Source of the DNA: Drosophila persimilis
Taxonomy: Eukaryota > Arthropoda > Insecta > Diptera > Drosophilidae
Assembly: GCF_003286085.1 (NCBI RefSeq)
Contig: NW_020825329.1
Coordinates: 1,798,001 to 1,862,000 of the forward strand
DNA: 64,000 bases
Reading direction: 5' to 3'
A model generated the notes under the pieces. The model saw nothing but the letters and a program-made list of their open reading frames with translations. It was not told where the DNA came from and made no database searches. This document shows, piece by piece, positions 38,443 to 49,893 of the stretch (position 1 is its first letter; every line of letters starts with the position of its first letter). The position numbers and the translations under genes were made by a program.

Positions 38443-40760
38443 GAGGCTGGGGTGTGAGCCGCCAGCAACCAAGCGCGTTGCTTTATTAATTTCTCTTTGT
38501 GGGCAGTATATGTCTTAATTTAGTAGATGTACATTTTTGTTGTTTGTTTTTACAATTTAACTTTGAACGGCACTCAAACACACTAGTACATTTAATGGCA
38601 CAATAATTTACAAACATATAAACTGCAGCAACGTTAAACACTTGTAACCTCTTTTTACACTCAGCAGGGGGGGGGGGCAAGGGAAAAAGAAAACGAGAGA
38701 GAGATAAACTTTTCGGCACTTTGACGGAGGGACTAGACCACGAACACGACTCGACTCCACAACGTTCACGACACGACTTTTTCTCGTTTGGATAGAGATC
38801 TGGACTCGAGACTCGATTCCACGATCGGGGCAAAAGGCTCCAACAGTATGAATTGTCAAGAGTCAAGTGTGTGTGTGTGCGGTGAGAGTCAAGAAAGTAA
38901 AGTAAAATGGGGCCACGCTCAAAAGTATGCTGTCTCCTCCCTGAAATTCTCCCTAACTTAAAATTTGATTTGATCCCCTGTGAGTTTGTCAACTTGATGT
39001 TTTGTTGGTTGTTGGTCTTCAGTCCCCTCTACTACCCTTGCCGCCTGCTGAGGGCAGGCGACTAGGAATGTATCATGTACATGTGGGCGGGCAGTTTATA
39101 GGGAACGTAGTGGACGTATGCGAAGACTTGCATATTTGGCTCAATTTAGGCCGTAGTGGTGGGGTGTGGCGGCAACTGATGCTGATTTGAAAGTCGATTA
39201 CAAAACCGATAATCAATTGTCAGCACCGTTGCCGCCGAAGTTTTATCACAGATTGTAATGATTTTTTTTTAGTGGGGTGTCGGAGAACCGCACTAATTAC
39301 GATAGTAACAATAACGGGGGGGAAGAAGGGGTTAAAGAAATGAGATCGAAATGTGCAGAAATGTGCAGTGTTGCAACACGTAGTCAGTTGTGGAAATAAA
39401 TAAAGAGAAAAGGTAAACAATGCAGGTGCTTTGCGTGGAAAACAGAAGGAAATACACTAAATAAAAAGAGACAAGCACTTGCAGAAATAACAATACAGGT
39501 AAGTAGTAGACTGGAGTGGAGACGACGGAAAAACAGGTAATAAAAGAGATACTACACTGGAACAAAGACGAGACAAAACAGGTACAATTGATTTACGTTT
39601 ACAATATTACAATAAACATAACAATTTAAAATAATGTCTATATCTTTTACTATAATTACAGGGAAGACAAGAAGCATCGGCCGGCATAGCAAAGCACAAT
39701 GCTTGTAAAGACATTGCGTTGCATACCGGCCGACCCCGTCGTCCCCCCTGGTCGTCGAAATTGGCGTCATCCGGAGTCGTCAGAGGTGGCTGCAATTAGC
39801 ACCTCGTCGTCGTTGTGGCTGTGGCTGCCCTCTTGGAGGACCAGTGGCACTGGTCCGGCCACCAGCTGGGAGCCAGGATTGACGGCACACATATTACTGT
39901 GGCGACACGGGTCCGGCCGCCAAAGTGAAATGGTTGTGAGTGTGTGTGTGCGTCGGCAATTGTGGCCCTGATGTAGAGCGAGTGGCACTGGTCCGGCCAC
40001 CAGCTGTGGGCAAAGGTGGACAATGACACACATAACTCGAACGGCACAGGTCCGGCCGCCCAAGTGTAATGGATGTGTGTGTGTGTGTGTGTCTGAATGG
40101 CTGGCGGTGTGTATTTTCAGAGCCCTTTTTTAATCGTATTTGTGGCTGATGGATTTTTCGTTTTCCAGGACGATAGGGCACTCTGAATGCCATGGCACTG
40201 GATCCGGCCACCAGCTCAGGGCAGAAGCAGACACCTCACACAAGATTCGAGCGGCTCGAAGCCAGCCCCCGATTTGGATTGGATGTAGTTGCGTGTGTAT
40301 CTGCATTTGGGTTTGTAAGCAAGCATCAGTGCTTTGCATACTGGCGGCTCTGATCCGGCCGTCAGTTTTTGTTGTTGTGTGAGGCAGATTTTCATTGGTG
40401 TTTGGTCTAATGGCTTGTTTTCTTTTTTTGTTTCAGGTGTGCTGGCTACAGCCCCCATGATTTAGGCGCTCACGTTCCCGCCATCACCCCTCTCCTTTGA
40501 CCTGAAGAGAGTGAGTGTGCGTGTGTGTGTCGCCAGCTGGAATGGCGTCGATCTGATTCAGTCGTCTGAGGGACCCTATATCCTCAATAGTGACGGAGGA
40601 AATATACAGAGGGCCCCCATTCGGCCAATCGGATACGGGAGTACACTTTCCAATAGATTGATGGAAGGATGGGCAGTTCTTCGGAGTGCTGTGAGTATTT
40701 GGATAGCTCCTTCAGTTCGATCTAACGCGGTTAATGGGTCAGCAGCTGTGTCTATTGTAG
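38383..40760 (-). other. E7 3'UTR
   Basis: Same length as E3 (2378 nt), with the 11-G tract at 38667-38677. Plus-strand introns 39499-39661, 40107-40168 (weak GTGTGT donor) and 40315-40436. The gag-pol-specific segment runs from about 40215 to 40760. Confidence 0.72.
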
Positions 40761-43700
40761 TTACTCTTGGGGCTGTAGTTGAGCTTGTAGGTGGTTTGTT
40801 GAGTCTTCGTCTGAGATTGTTATTACTAGTGCTGCAGTGTCAATTGCTGTGGAGGGTGGGCCATTTGGAATTTCGTCCGATATGACTATGGTGGCTGGCG
40901 TGTAGTCAGGGATCACCAGCCTCTGCACTGCCAGGTTTTGGCCCTCCACCTGCCTAATGGCCTCCTCCCTTGTATACTGGCCATTAGCGTAACGTCGCTT
41001 GATTAGGTTTATAACTGATTCACAGTATCGGCTTGCTGGTCGGCGTGCTCTCTCTTCCATTTGCTTAGCTCGTTGCAGTTCCTTTCTTGCAGTCTCCTGC
41101 TTTTCCTTAGCCTCCTCTTGGATCCGCAGAAGAGTGGGTAGCTGGTTGGTGGTTTCGCGAGGCGCGTGTTGGGTGCTAGTGGTGAGGCTCTGCTTTTGCT
41201 GTTGTGTGATGTTAGCCTGAGCCTGCAGAGGTATAAAGTGGTTGGTTATTTGGTTTAGGTACCGCGGCCTTAGTAGTCTTGTTGGAACAAATGGATTGGC
41301 AACCAGATTGCGGGCTTCTGGATTTGTGTGGGTGGCTAGGGCAATGGCGTATCGGCCGCTGGCTTTTTGGAAAAGCTCTTCCACAGTGAGTAGGTCGTAT
41401 CTCGCCCTAAGTGCTTCGTTTCTGGCATATCTTCCCGCTTTAAGAGAGCATCTTATTAGTTTGTTGTACGGTCCCTGTATTCTTTTGATTTGCGTGTTGG
41501 AGCATAGGGCACCCCACACTGGTAGGGTGTATTGCCAGAGTGGGGCGATGAGCTGTCTTATCATCAGCATTTTACATTTCTTTGCCAGCTTGCTTCCTGC
41601 ACCGATCAGCCAGTTCAATTTTTTGGCTCTGGCCCACATTTTTATTCGGAGTTGCGTCACGTGTGCACTCATTGTAAGTCCGCTGTCAATCTTGACGCCC
41701 AGATAAATAGTGCTTTTTTTGACTGGGACCTGTTTGCCATCTATTTTTATTGGGATGTTGTTAGTCTGTACTCTTCTTTTGGAGAAAATTACGTGTGCCG
41801 TTTTTATTGGGTTGATGGTTATGGACCATTTTTTAGCCCATATTACCAGTTGCGTTAAGTAGTTGTTGTTTCGTTGGACCGCCATTGCGGGATAGTCTCC
41901 CATGCTCAGTATGGCCGTGTCGTCCGCATATGTAGATAGGAGCATTTTTTTGGGGCCCGGATTCGTATGTAAACTTCTGTGCGTGAGCGCAGGTAGTGGC
42001 ATGTCGGAGGAGAAGATCGTGTTAAGGATGGGGCCTAGCACACTCCCTTGAGGAACTCCAGCTGTGATTCGCCCTGTCCTAGACTTGATGCCATCGTTGC
42101 ATTTAATGGCAAAAGTTCTCCCAGACAGGTAGTTTTCTAGGATTGTATAGAGTCTGAGGGGAAGTATTTTTATTAGTTTTGACAGTAATCCTTCATGCCA
42201 AACACGGTCGAAGGCCTCAGCTACGTCAATGAATACTGCTGAGCAGTACTGTTTTTCCTCGTAGGCCCTGAGGATAAATTGGGTGACTCTGGTCAGTTGC
42301 TGCTCTGCGCCATGCTCCTTCCTGAAGCCGAACTGGTGGTCCGGGATGGCTTTGTGAAATGCCTCTTCGCTCAGCAGCCGTTTGAGCAGGAGTCTCTCAA
42401 ATACTTTTGAGAGGCCCGATAGGAGGCTGATTGGGCGGTATGACTTCATATGTGAGGGATTTTTCTTTGGCTTTGGGATCATAACTATCTCTGCGTGTTT
42501 CCATATCCTAGGGTAGTGGCCTATTCGTAAGATTGAATTAAATATTAGCAGGAGATAGAGGTTGGCTTTTTTTGGTAATAGTTTCATTAGCCTATTGTCA
42601 ATGTTGTCCTCCCCTGGGGCCTTCTTTGTTTTTAGTAGTCTGATTTCTTTTTGCAGTTCCTCCAGAGTAATTGGTTTCGTAAAGTGTTTTTTATGCTGCA
42701 GCTCATTGGCGGCGTTGTCATCTTGCATGGTCCGCTTTTGCCTTGTCAGTTCTTCAATTATTTTTGTCCTTTCCGTGGCTGTGCTTGTGTGAAGTGGGGT
42801 GAGTCTTTCCTCCATATGATTGGCGAAAGCTTCTGCCTTCTCGAGGGTGCTCCGAGTCCATCTTATTTGTTCATCGTCATTCGTCTTAACTGACCAGTTT
42901 GGTATCGGCTGTTTCTTGATTAATTTGGTAATTTGCCACAACTTGGCCAAGTTGTGTCCGTCCGTGGAGCTTATAGCTCTCAACTTGCCATTGATTTTTT
43001 CCGTTTTAGTGGCAGCCAAGGCCTTGCTCAGCTTGTTTTGGGCTTTCCTGTAGAGCTTCCTGGACTCAGTCGTTCTAAGTGCCAGAAATACTCTCTTTTT
43101 CTCTTGCTTTTCTTCCAGTAGTTGTCTAGTGGGACCGTCGAGGATGGCGTGTTGTCTGTAGTAGGCTTTGGTGTTTGGTTGCGGGCATTTTTTGGAGGCG
43201 ATGGCAGCCGCGTCTGTAATATTCTTAGTGAAAATGTCCACCGCGTCGTCAATGTCTTGGCCAGAATTTACCTCCGTGTTCAGGTGAATATTTTGTTCGA
43301 GATATTCCTGGAATTTTAGTTTGTTGGCTCCCTTGGGCAGTAGTCGGGAGATATGAGTGGGCTTGTTGGAGGAGTTATGTTGGCCAGGCTTGTAGAGGTG
43401 GATTACCATTGGCAGGTGGTCTGAATCCAGGTCCATGGAGGCGTGGATCATGACTTGGTTCTTTTGTACTCCACTTGTAATGGCAAAGTCGATGGCAGAG
43501 GGAGTTTTTCTCCGATCGTAGGGGTAGTGGGTGGCCGCACCAGTGGCCAGGACATTGTGTTTTTTTCGGAGCTGGGTCGCTTCAAACAATTCCCTTCCTC
43601 GTTGGCAGGACCTAAAGTTACCCCACCAAGGGTGTTTGGCATTCCAGTCACCGCATATTATGTACTTGTTATTTGGCGAGCCACTCGTCGTTATGTCAAA

Positions 43701-44183
43701 GACTGTAAAAAGCTGATGGAATTCCTTCTTTGTCCATCTGTAGGATGGCGGGCAGTAGAGCGGTGCGAGAACCGTCGTTCCCCTATCACTACCGTCATCT
43801 GGTAATAGGGAAACGGGGGCACATTGGATTTTTTCGCTGTTGATTGGCTGGAGAGCTGTATGCTTTACGTCAGTGCGGACCAGTGTGGCTATTCCCCCTC
43901 GACGCCTATTGGTTGGGTTTTTGGCGTAGTATGTGACGTATCCATCTATGTTGATGTCTTTGCATCGTGTCTCAATGACCATCATGACATGGAGGCCCTC
44001 CCGGTCCATGAACATCTCTAGCTCTTTTATCTTGTTTTTTACCCCGCCTGCATTCCAGAATGCGATTTTAATGGTGCCATCGTTTTGGGTTATACAGTGG
44101 ATGGTAGGGGCAGATTCGGCAGAAGTATTGGAGGATAGGATTCTCATATAGTTATGTCTAGGCATTGGAAGGGTCATTTGCAT
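40761..44183 (-). CDS. pol: Pol: endonuclease-reverse transcriptase (E7), full length, 1140 aa
   Basis: Full-length frame with all endonuclease and RT catalytic residues of E3 (YADD at 41919-41930). It overlaps the gag end by 26 nt. Two substitutions relative to E3 were seen: Tyr721 to Asn just after GVPQGSVLGPIL, a position that is normally aromatic and so possibly damaging, and Val to Leu in IDSGLTMSAHV, which E9 shares. Activity is likely but less certain than for E3. Confidence 0.92.
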   Translation of the reverse strand: MQMTLPMPRHNYMRILSSNTSAESAPTIHCITQNDGTIKIAFWNAGGVKNKIKELEMFMDREGLHVMMVIETRCKDINIDGYVTYYAKNPTNRRRGGIATLVRTDVKHTALQPINSEKIQCAPVSLLPDDGSDRGTTVLAPLYCPPSYRWTKKEFHQLFTVFDITTSGSPNNKYIICGDWNAKHPWWGNFRSCQRGRELFEATQLRKKHNVLATGAATHYPYDRRKTPSAIDFAITSGVQKNQVMIHASMDLDSDHLPMVIHLYKPGQHNSSNKPTHISRLLPKGANKLKFQEYLEQNIHLNTEVNSGQDIDDAVDIFTKNITDAAAIASKKCPQPNTKAYYRQHAILDGPTRQLLEEKQEKKRVFLALRTTESRKLYRKAQNKLSKALAATKTEKINGKLRAISSTDGHNLAKLWQITKLIKKQPIPNWSVKTNDDEQIRWTRSTLEKAEAFANHMEERLTPLHTSTATERTKIIEELTRQKRTMQDDNAANELQHKKHFTKPITLEELQKEIRLLKTKKAPGEDNIDNRLMKLLPKKANLYLLLIFNSILRIGHYPRIWKHAEIVMIPKPKKNPSHMKSYRPISLLSGLSKVFERLLLKRLLSEEAFHKAIPDHQFGFRKEHGAEQQLTRVTQFILRAYEEKQYCSAVFIDVAEAFDRVWHEGLLSKLIKILPLRLYTILENYLSGRTFAIKCNDGIKSRTGRITAGVPQGSVLGPILNTIFSSDMPLPALTHRSLHTNPGPKKMLLSTYADDTAILSMGDYPAMAVQRNNNYLTQLVIWAKKWSITINPIKTAHVIFSKRRVQTNNIPIKIDGKQVPVKKSTIYLGVKIDSGLTMSAHVTQLRIKMWARAKKLNWLIGAGSKLAKKCKMLMIRQLIAPLWQYTLPVWGALCSNTQIKRIQGPYNKLIRCSLKAGRYARNEALRARYDLLTVEELFQKASGRYAIALATHTNPEARNLVANPFVPTRLLRPRYLNQITNHFIPLQAQANITQQQKQSLTTSTQHAPRETTNQLPTLLRIQEEAKEKQETARKELQRAKQMEERARRPASRYCESVINLIKRRYANGQYTREEAIRQVEGQNLAVQRLVIPDYTPATIVISDEIPNGPPSTAIDTAALVITISDEDSTNHLQAQLQPQE

Positions 44184-47101
44184 TTGTGTTCACTTGCCCC
44201 GGAATAAAGGAGGAAAGTAATAGCGTCATCTCTTCAATTTTTTTCTCTAACTGTGTCATTCTTTTTATATTTTCCAGTATGACTTGTCTGCAGGAGCCGT
44301 CGCATCGTGAGGATGGCTGCTGGTGGTCTGGATCGAATTGGCGTTGCTGCTGCGGCTGCTGCCAGGAGCGTGCATTGACAAGCTGATGCTGCTGCTGCTG
44401 TCGCTGTTGTTGTTCGCGCTGCGGCTGCTGTAGCTGCTGCTGCTGTTGTGCCTGGGAACGGCTCAATGGCTGCTCTGGACGTCGTCGCCCAGTGCGTGGG
44501 CCAGAGGCAGCAGGCGTCTGTTTTTTTGTATGTATTGGCTGCTGCTGCTTCTGCTTCTGCTGATGTTGTTGTCCTCTTCGTCGCCCAGGAGAGGAGACAT
44601 TGAGTGGCGTCCATGCTGCCTGCTGCTGCTGTCCGCGCCAGGGATTGGCTGGCGTTTGAGCTTGCTGTTGCTGCTGCTGTCGGCGCCCTGGATGTGCTGG
44701 TGTTGTTCTTGCTGGTGGTGGCTGCTGCTCTGGCAATGGCTGCAGAAGCGAGCTGCGCTTGCGACGCAACTCCTGCATGGCCACTCGGTGGGACAGAAGG
44801 CGGCCCCTTGCTGCCTTGAATGCCGGACATCCCTTGTAGGCGCTGATGTGGGCGCCCTGGCAATTGGCGCATTTAGGGGCGTCTGCCCTTGGCTTGGCAC
44901 ATGCCGTGGACGCGTGGGCACCCGCACACTTCATACAGACGAATGAACGCCTGCAGTAGGTGCGGGTGTGCCCGAATGCCTGACATCTGTGGCACTGGGC
45001 TGGGTCCACCGGCTTGGCCTGCCTCTCAACGGTCACCAACTGGTTGCCCAGCTGGGTTAATTGGAGGACATCGTGGTGGCTTTCATCCGGCTTGGGGGCT
45101 ATCTCCAACTCGAACTGGTCGAGCGGCTGACCATCGGATCTCCCTTTAATGGCTCTAATAAATATAACATAATAACCCAATTCGGCCATCTGATTTTTTA
45201 TTAGTTGGGTGCTTGTGGAGTGGTGTAGATCTCGCACGACGATCCGTAGCCCACGGTCGCTCTTGTGCTGGTGTGTGTAGTGGCCAGTCATCGCCTCGTT
45301 GCCGTCGCCATCGCCCAGGATTGCCATGATGGCATCCCTGGTAGCCATGTCGCGGGCCTGGATACGGACACCATTGCGGCTGATGAGCTTGGTGTGATAG
45401 CTACTGTTGCCCACCCTCGGGTCCTTCTGCAGCTTGTCCAGAATGGGCATAATGTCGGGGACAGCTGGCAGAATGATGGGGGGGGGAATAATTGTCGTTG
45501 GTTGGTGCTGTCGCTGCAGCATCCGAGTTTGTCTGGCATTGGGCATACTCAGGGCGGGCAGCTGGAGCAGCCCAACGCCGCCGCCGCTGCTGCTGCTGTG
45601 GGGGCCTGTGCCGCAGCTACTAGTTGCATTTGCAGGTGAGTGAGGTAGAGCTAGTGGAGCATTGGCATTGGCAGGGGCAGGGGCAGGGGCAGGGGCGGGG
45701 GCATTTTGTGTAATTGTCCGCTGATGTTGTTGCTGTTGCTGGTTTGATTGTTGGTGATGGGGATGGTTTTGAGTTTGGGGGATATGGGATTTGCTTGCCT
45801 GTTGGTTACTTTCCCGGAGTCGTCGTTTGGCCGATGCATAATTGGCATCCAAATTGTCGTCGTCGTCATCGTCATCAAACTCAACAACCATATCATCACT
45901 GTCATCATCGTCATCATCATCATCCACCTCGGCGCGGACGCGCTTCAGTGGCGAACGGGCCGCTGCAGCAGAGGTGGATGGGATATCATCGGTATTGGCT
46001 GTGTTTGTTGCTATTGGCTGATGTTGTTGTTGTTGTTGATGTGTTTGCTGCTGCTGATGTTCCTCTGGCGGCGGTGGTGGGGGGGGGTCCGCCTGTTAAC
46101 ATTGCTGTTAACAGGCATCGTCTGGCTGCCGACGTAATTGCAGTTGTCGTTTTTGTGTTTGATGTCGCTGTTTGTGTGCTGATGTATGTCATCATTGTAT
46201 TTGTGGTTGTGGTATTGGCTGTGTGCATTGCATTTGGAACCGCTGCTGTGGCCGATCGAGCGGGGTTTGTGCCATGGCTATGGTTCGAGTTCGAACTCGC
46301 TCCCGAACGGGCACTCGAACACGAATCTTTTGTTGGCTGCTGTTCGTGTAGAGGCTGCTCGAGTGCCCTCTCGTACTGTCGCTGGTACGTGGTCGTTACC
46401 CGCTCTCTCTTTGCACTCTCTCTCGCTCCTTGCTGTTTCCGGCTCTCTCCACACGAAGCATCGGCATACGGTGCATCGATACGTGTATGTGTGTGTTGGA
46501 GTGTGGGAAGCGGAATTATTGGCGCGCTCGGTACCGCTAGGCTTGGCTTGGCTTGGCATAGCGGTGCTTGACATTGCGGTGCTTTGGCTGACGCCGCTGC
46601 CGCTGCCGACGCCGCCAATGCCTCAAGCCGGCGACTACCGCTGCTGCTGCTGCTGATGTTCTGCTGCTGCTGCTGCTGCTGGCGTTCCTGGGTATGGACC
46701 GCCTCCACCCAATCGCCGATCTGGAACTGCTCCTGGCTGGTGAGATTGGGAATGGCCGCCCAGCTGTTGGGGCAGGGCAGGTCGGGGATGGGGCTTGTGG
46801 CCGGAGTGGCGGTGATGGTGGTGTCGGCATTTGTGGTCCTCACATACCCGGTAATGGTGGCTGGAGCCGGTCTAGAAATTGGAGGAAGTGCCTCCAACCA
46901 GGTGGCGGAGTCGGTGGATTGGCGTCTCAGTATCGCTGCGTTTGCCCCGGCGCCGGTGGCTGCGCTGTCGGCGCTGGCTTCGCCGTCGGCGGCGCTGTCG
47001 GAGCTGGCAGTGGAAATGGCTGATTTGGGGCGATCCCTGGCTGTGACGCCGTGTGGTCCTCGTCGTCGTCGTCCTCTTCTGGCAGTGGAACCGCGTGGCA
47101 T
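44158..47101 (-). pseudogene. gag: Gag, TAHRE-like (E7), same frameshift as E3
   Basis: Nine G at 46079-46087 where eight are needed, splitting the gene into 45986-47101 (371 codons) and the rest down to 44158. Apart from the SAADGEAS start it matches the E3 gag. The identical lesson at the same tract in two copies argues for DNA-level copying of an already broken gene, or for mobilisation by Gag supplied in trans. A systematic homopolymer miscall is the technical alternative. Confidence 0.88.
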
Positions 47102-47182
47102 AGCTGCGCTGGATTGGCTTTGGTAATAAATTATTCGACCGACGCGAGTGGAGATTTTGTCAAGTCAGATTGATTCACACAG

Positions 47183-47270
47183 TTTTTTTTTTTCGCTTTT
47201 TTGGATTTTTCCAATTATATACCCGCTTTGGGTTGAGGGCTCTCAGTGCTCCATACAGGGGAGGAACTGA
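47183..47270 (-). promoter_or_regulatory. E8/E7 junction: tail, tags and E8 3'-end promoter
   Basis: Inner A run of 11 (47183-47193), standard islets, TATATAATTGG terminus, initiator-like TCAGTT at 47265-47270. The E7 5'UTR here is the short type (AATTATTCG). Confidence 0.58.
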
Positions 47271-49893
47271 GAGGCTGGGGTGTGAGCCGCCAGCAACCAA
47301 GCGCGTTGCTTTATTAATTTCTCTTTGTGGGCAGTATATGTCTTGATTTAGTAGATGTACATTTTTGTTTGTTTTTACAATTTAACTTTAAACGGCACTC
47401 AAACACTTTTTACTGGTACATTTAATGGCACAATAATTTACAAAACATATAAACTGCAGCAACGTTAAACACTTGTAACCTCTTTTTACACTCAGCAGGG
47501 GGGGGGGGGGGCAAGGAAAAAAGAAAACGAGACAGAGATAAACTTTTCGGCACTTTGACGGGGGGACTAAACCACGAACACGACTCGACTCCACAACGTT
47601 CACGACACGACTTTTTCTCGTTTGGACAGAGATCCAGACTCGAGACTCGATTCCACGATCGGGGCAAAAGGCTCCAAAAGTATGAATTGTCAAGAGTCAA
47701 GTGTGTGTGTGTGCGGTGAGAGTCAAGAAAGTAGAGTGAAGTGGGGCCACGCTCAAAAGTATGCAGTCCCTCCCTTGTAATTTTCCCTAACTTAAAATTT
47801 GATTTGATCCCCTGTGAGTTTGTCAACTTGATGTTTTGTTGGTTGTTGGTCTTCAGTCCCCTCTACTACCCTTGCCGCCTGCTGAGGGCAGACGACTAGG
47901 AATGTATCATGTACATGTGGGCGGGCAGTTTATAGGGAACGTAGTGGTTTTATGCGAAGACTTGCATATTTGGCTCAATTTAGGCCGTAGTGGTGGGGTG
48001 TGGCGGCAACTGATGCTGATTTGAAAGTCGATTACGATACCGATAATCAATTGTCAGCACCGTTGCCGCCGAAGTTTTATCACAGATTGCAATAATTTTT
48101 TTAGTGGGGTGTCGGAGAACCGCACTAATTACGATAGTAACAATAAGGGGGGGGAAGAAGGGGTTAAAGAAATGAGATCGAAATGTGCAGAAATGTGCAG
48201 TGTTGCAACACGTAGTCAGTTGTGGAAATAAATAAAGAGAAAAGGTAAACAATGCAGGTGCTTTGCGTGGAATACAGAAGGAAATACACTAAATAAAAAG
48301 AGACAAGCACTTGCAGAAATAACAATTCAGGTAAGTAGAAGACTGGAGTGGAGACGACGGAAAAACAGGTAATAAAAGAGATACTACACTGGAACAAAGA
48401 CGAGACAAAACAGGTACAATTGATTTACGTTTACAATATTACAATAAACATAACAATTTAAAATAATGTCTATATCTTTTACTATAATTACAGGGAAGAC
48501 AAGAGGCATCGGCCGGCATAGCAAAGCACAATGCTTGTAAAAACATTGCGTTGCATACCGGCCGACCCCGTCGTCCCCCCTGGTCGTCGAAATTGGCGTC
48601 ATCCGGAGTCGTCAGAGGTAGGTGCAATTAGCACCTCGTCGTCGTTGCGGCTGTGGCTGCCCTCTTGGAGGACCAGTGGCACTGGTCCGGCCACCAGCTG
48701 GGGACCAGGATTGACGACACACATATTACTGTGGCGACACGGGTCCGGCCGCCAAAGTGAAATGGTTGTGAGCGTGTGTGTGCGTCGGCAATTGTGGCCC
48801 TGATGTAGAGCGAGTGGCACTGGTCCGGCCACCAGCTGTGGGCAAAGGTGGACAATGACACACATAACTCGAACGGCACAGGTCCGGCCGCCCAAGTGTA
48901 ATGGATGTGTGTGTGTGTGTGTGTCTGAATGGCTGGCGGTGAGTATTTTCAGAGCCCTTTTTTAATCGTATTTGTGGCTGATGGATTTTTCGTTTTCCAG
49001 GACGATGGGGCACTCTGAATGCCATGGCACTGGATCCGGCCACCAGCTAAGGACGATGGCGGACACGACACACATCTACACGAGCGGCACAGGTCCGGCC
49101 GCCCAAGTGTAATGGATGTTTGTGTGTGTGTGTGTCTGAATGGCAGGCGGTGAGTATTTTGAGCGCCCTTTTTAATCGTATGTGTGGCTGATGGATTTTT
49201 CCTTTTCCAGGTCCATAGGGCACTCTGAATGCCATGGCACTGGATCCGGCTACCAGCTAAGGACGATGGCGGGCACGACACACATCTACACGAACGGCAC
49301 AGGTCCGGCCGCCCAAGTGTAATGAATGTTTGTGTGTGTGTGTGTCTGAATGGCAGGCGGTGAGTATTTTGAGCGCCCTTTTTAATCGTATGTGTGGCTG
49401 ATGGATTTTTTCTTTTCCAGGTCCATAGGGCACTCTGAATGCCATGGCACTGGATCCGGCCACCAGCTAAGGACGATGGCGGGCACGACACACATCTACA
49501 CGAACGGCACAGGTCCGGCCGCCCAAGTGTAATGGATGTTTGTGTGTGTGTGTGTCTGAATGGCAGGCGGTAAGTATTTTGAGCGCCCTTTTTAATCGTA
49601 TGTGTGGCTGGTGGATTTTTCCTTTTCCAGGTCCATAGGGCACTCTGAGTGCCATGGCACTGGATCCGGCCACCAGCTAAGGACGATGGCGGACACGACA
49701 CACATCTACACGAGCGGCACAGGTCCGGCCGCCCAAGTGTAATGGATGTTTGTGTGTGTGTGTGTGTCTGAATGGCAGGCGGTAAGTATTTAATTGTTTT
49801 GATGGCGGCAGCGTCCGTTGTTAATTTTTGTTGTGGCATGCGATTGATATGCATTTGTCCTTTAATCCATTGCAGCGGCAGAGATGTGTCCAA
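47211..49893 (-). other. E8 3'UTR, long form and mosaic
   Basis: 2683 nt, the longest here. 14-G tract at 47498-47511, followed by GCAAGGAAAAAAG rather than GCAAGGGAAAAAG. Plus-strand introns 48331-48493 (163 nt), 48939-49000 (62), 49150-49210, 49360-49420 and 49570-49630 (61 each), and 49782-49875 (94). One extra TG dinucleotide precedes the last intron compared with E2. Confidence 0.73.
48837..49875 (+). repeat. 210-bp tandem repeat array, one intron per unit (E8)
   Basis: CTAAGGACGATGGCGG at 49047, 49257, 49467 and 49677, again exactly 210 bp apart, preceded by the diverged first unit. Unit-to-unit differences (GTGAGT in the first two exact units, GTAAGT in the third) match E2 position by position. 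The array was therefore inherited as a block and did not re-expand independently. Confidence 0.88.

Larger units (their letters stand above)
38383..47182 (-). mobile_element. E7: TAHRE-like gag-pol element, near-duplicate of E3
   Basis: 8.8 kb with the layout of E3 and the same gag frameshift. Differences are a handful of pol substitutions and the 5' end: E7 has the short-type 5'UTR and the common SAADGEAS Gag start, where E3 has the long type and SAAVREAS. The E3 5' end thus appears to be replaced by E4-like sequence, or the reverse. Confidence 0.92.
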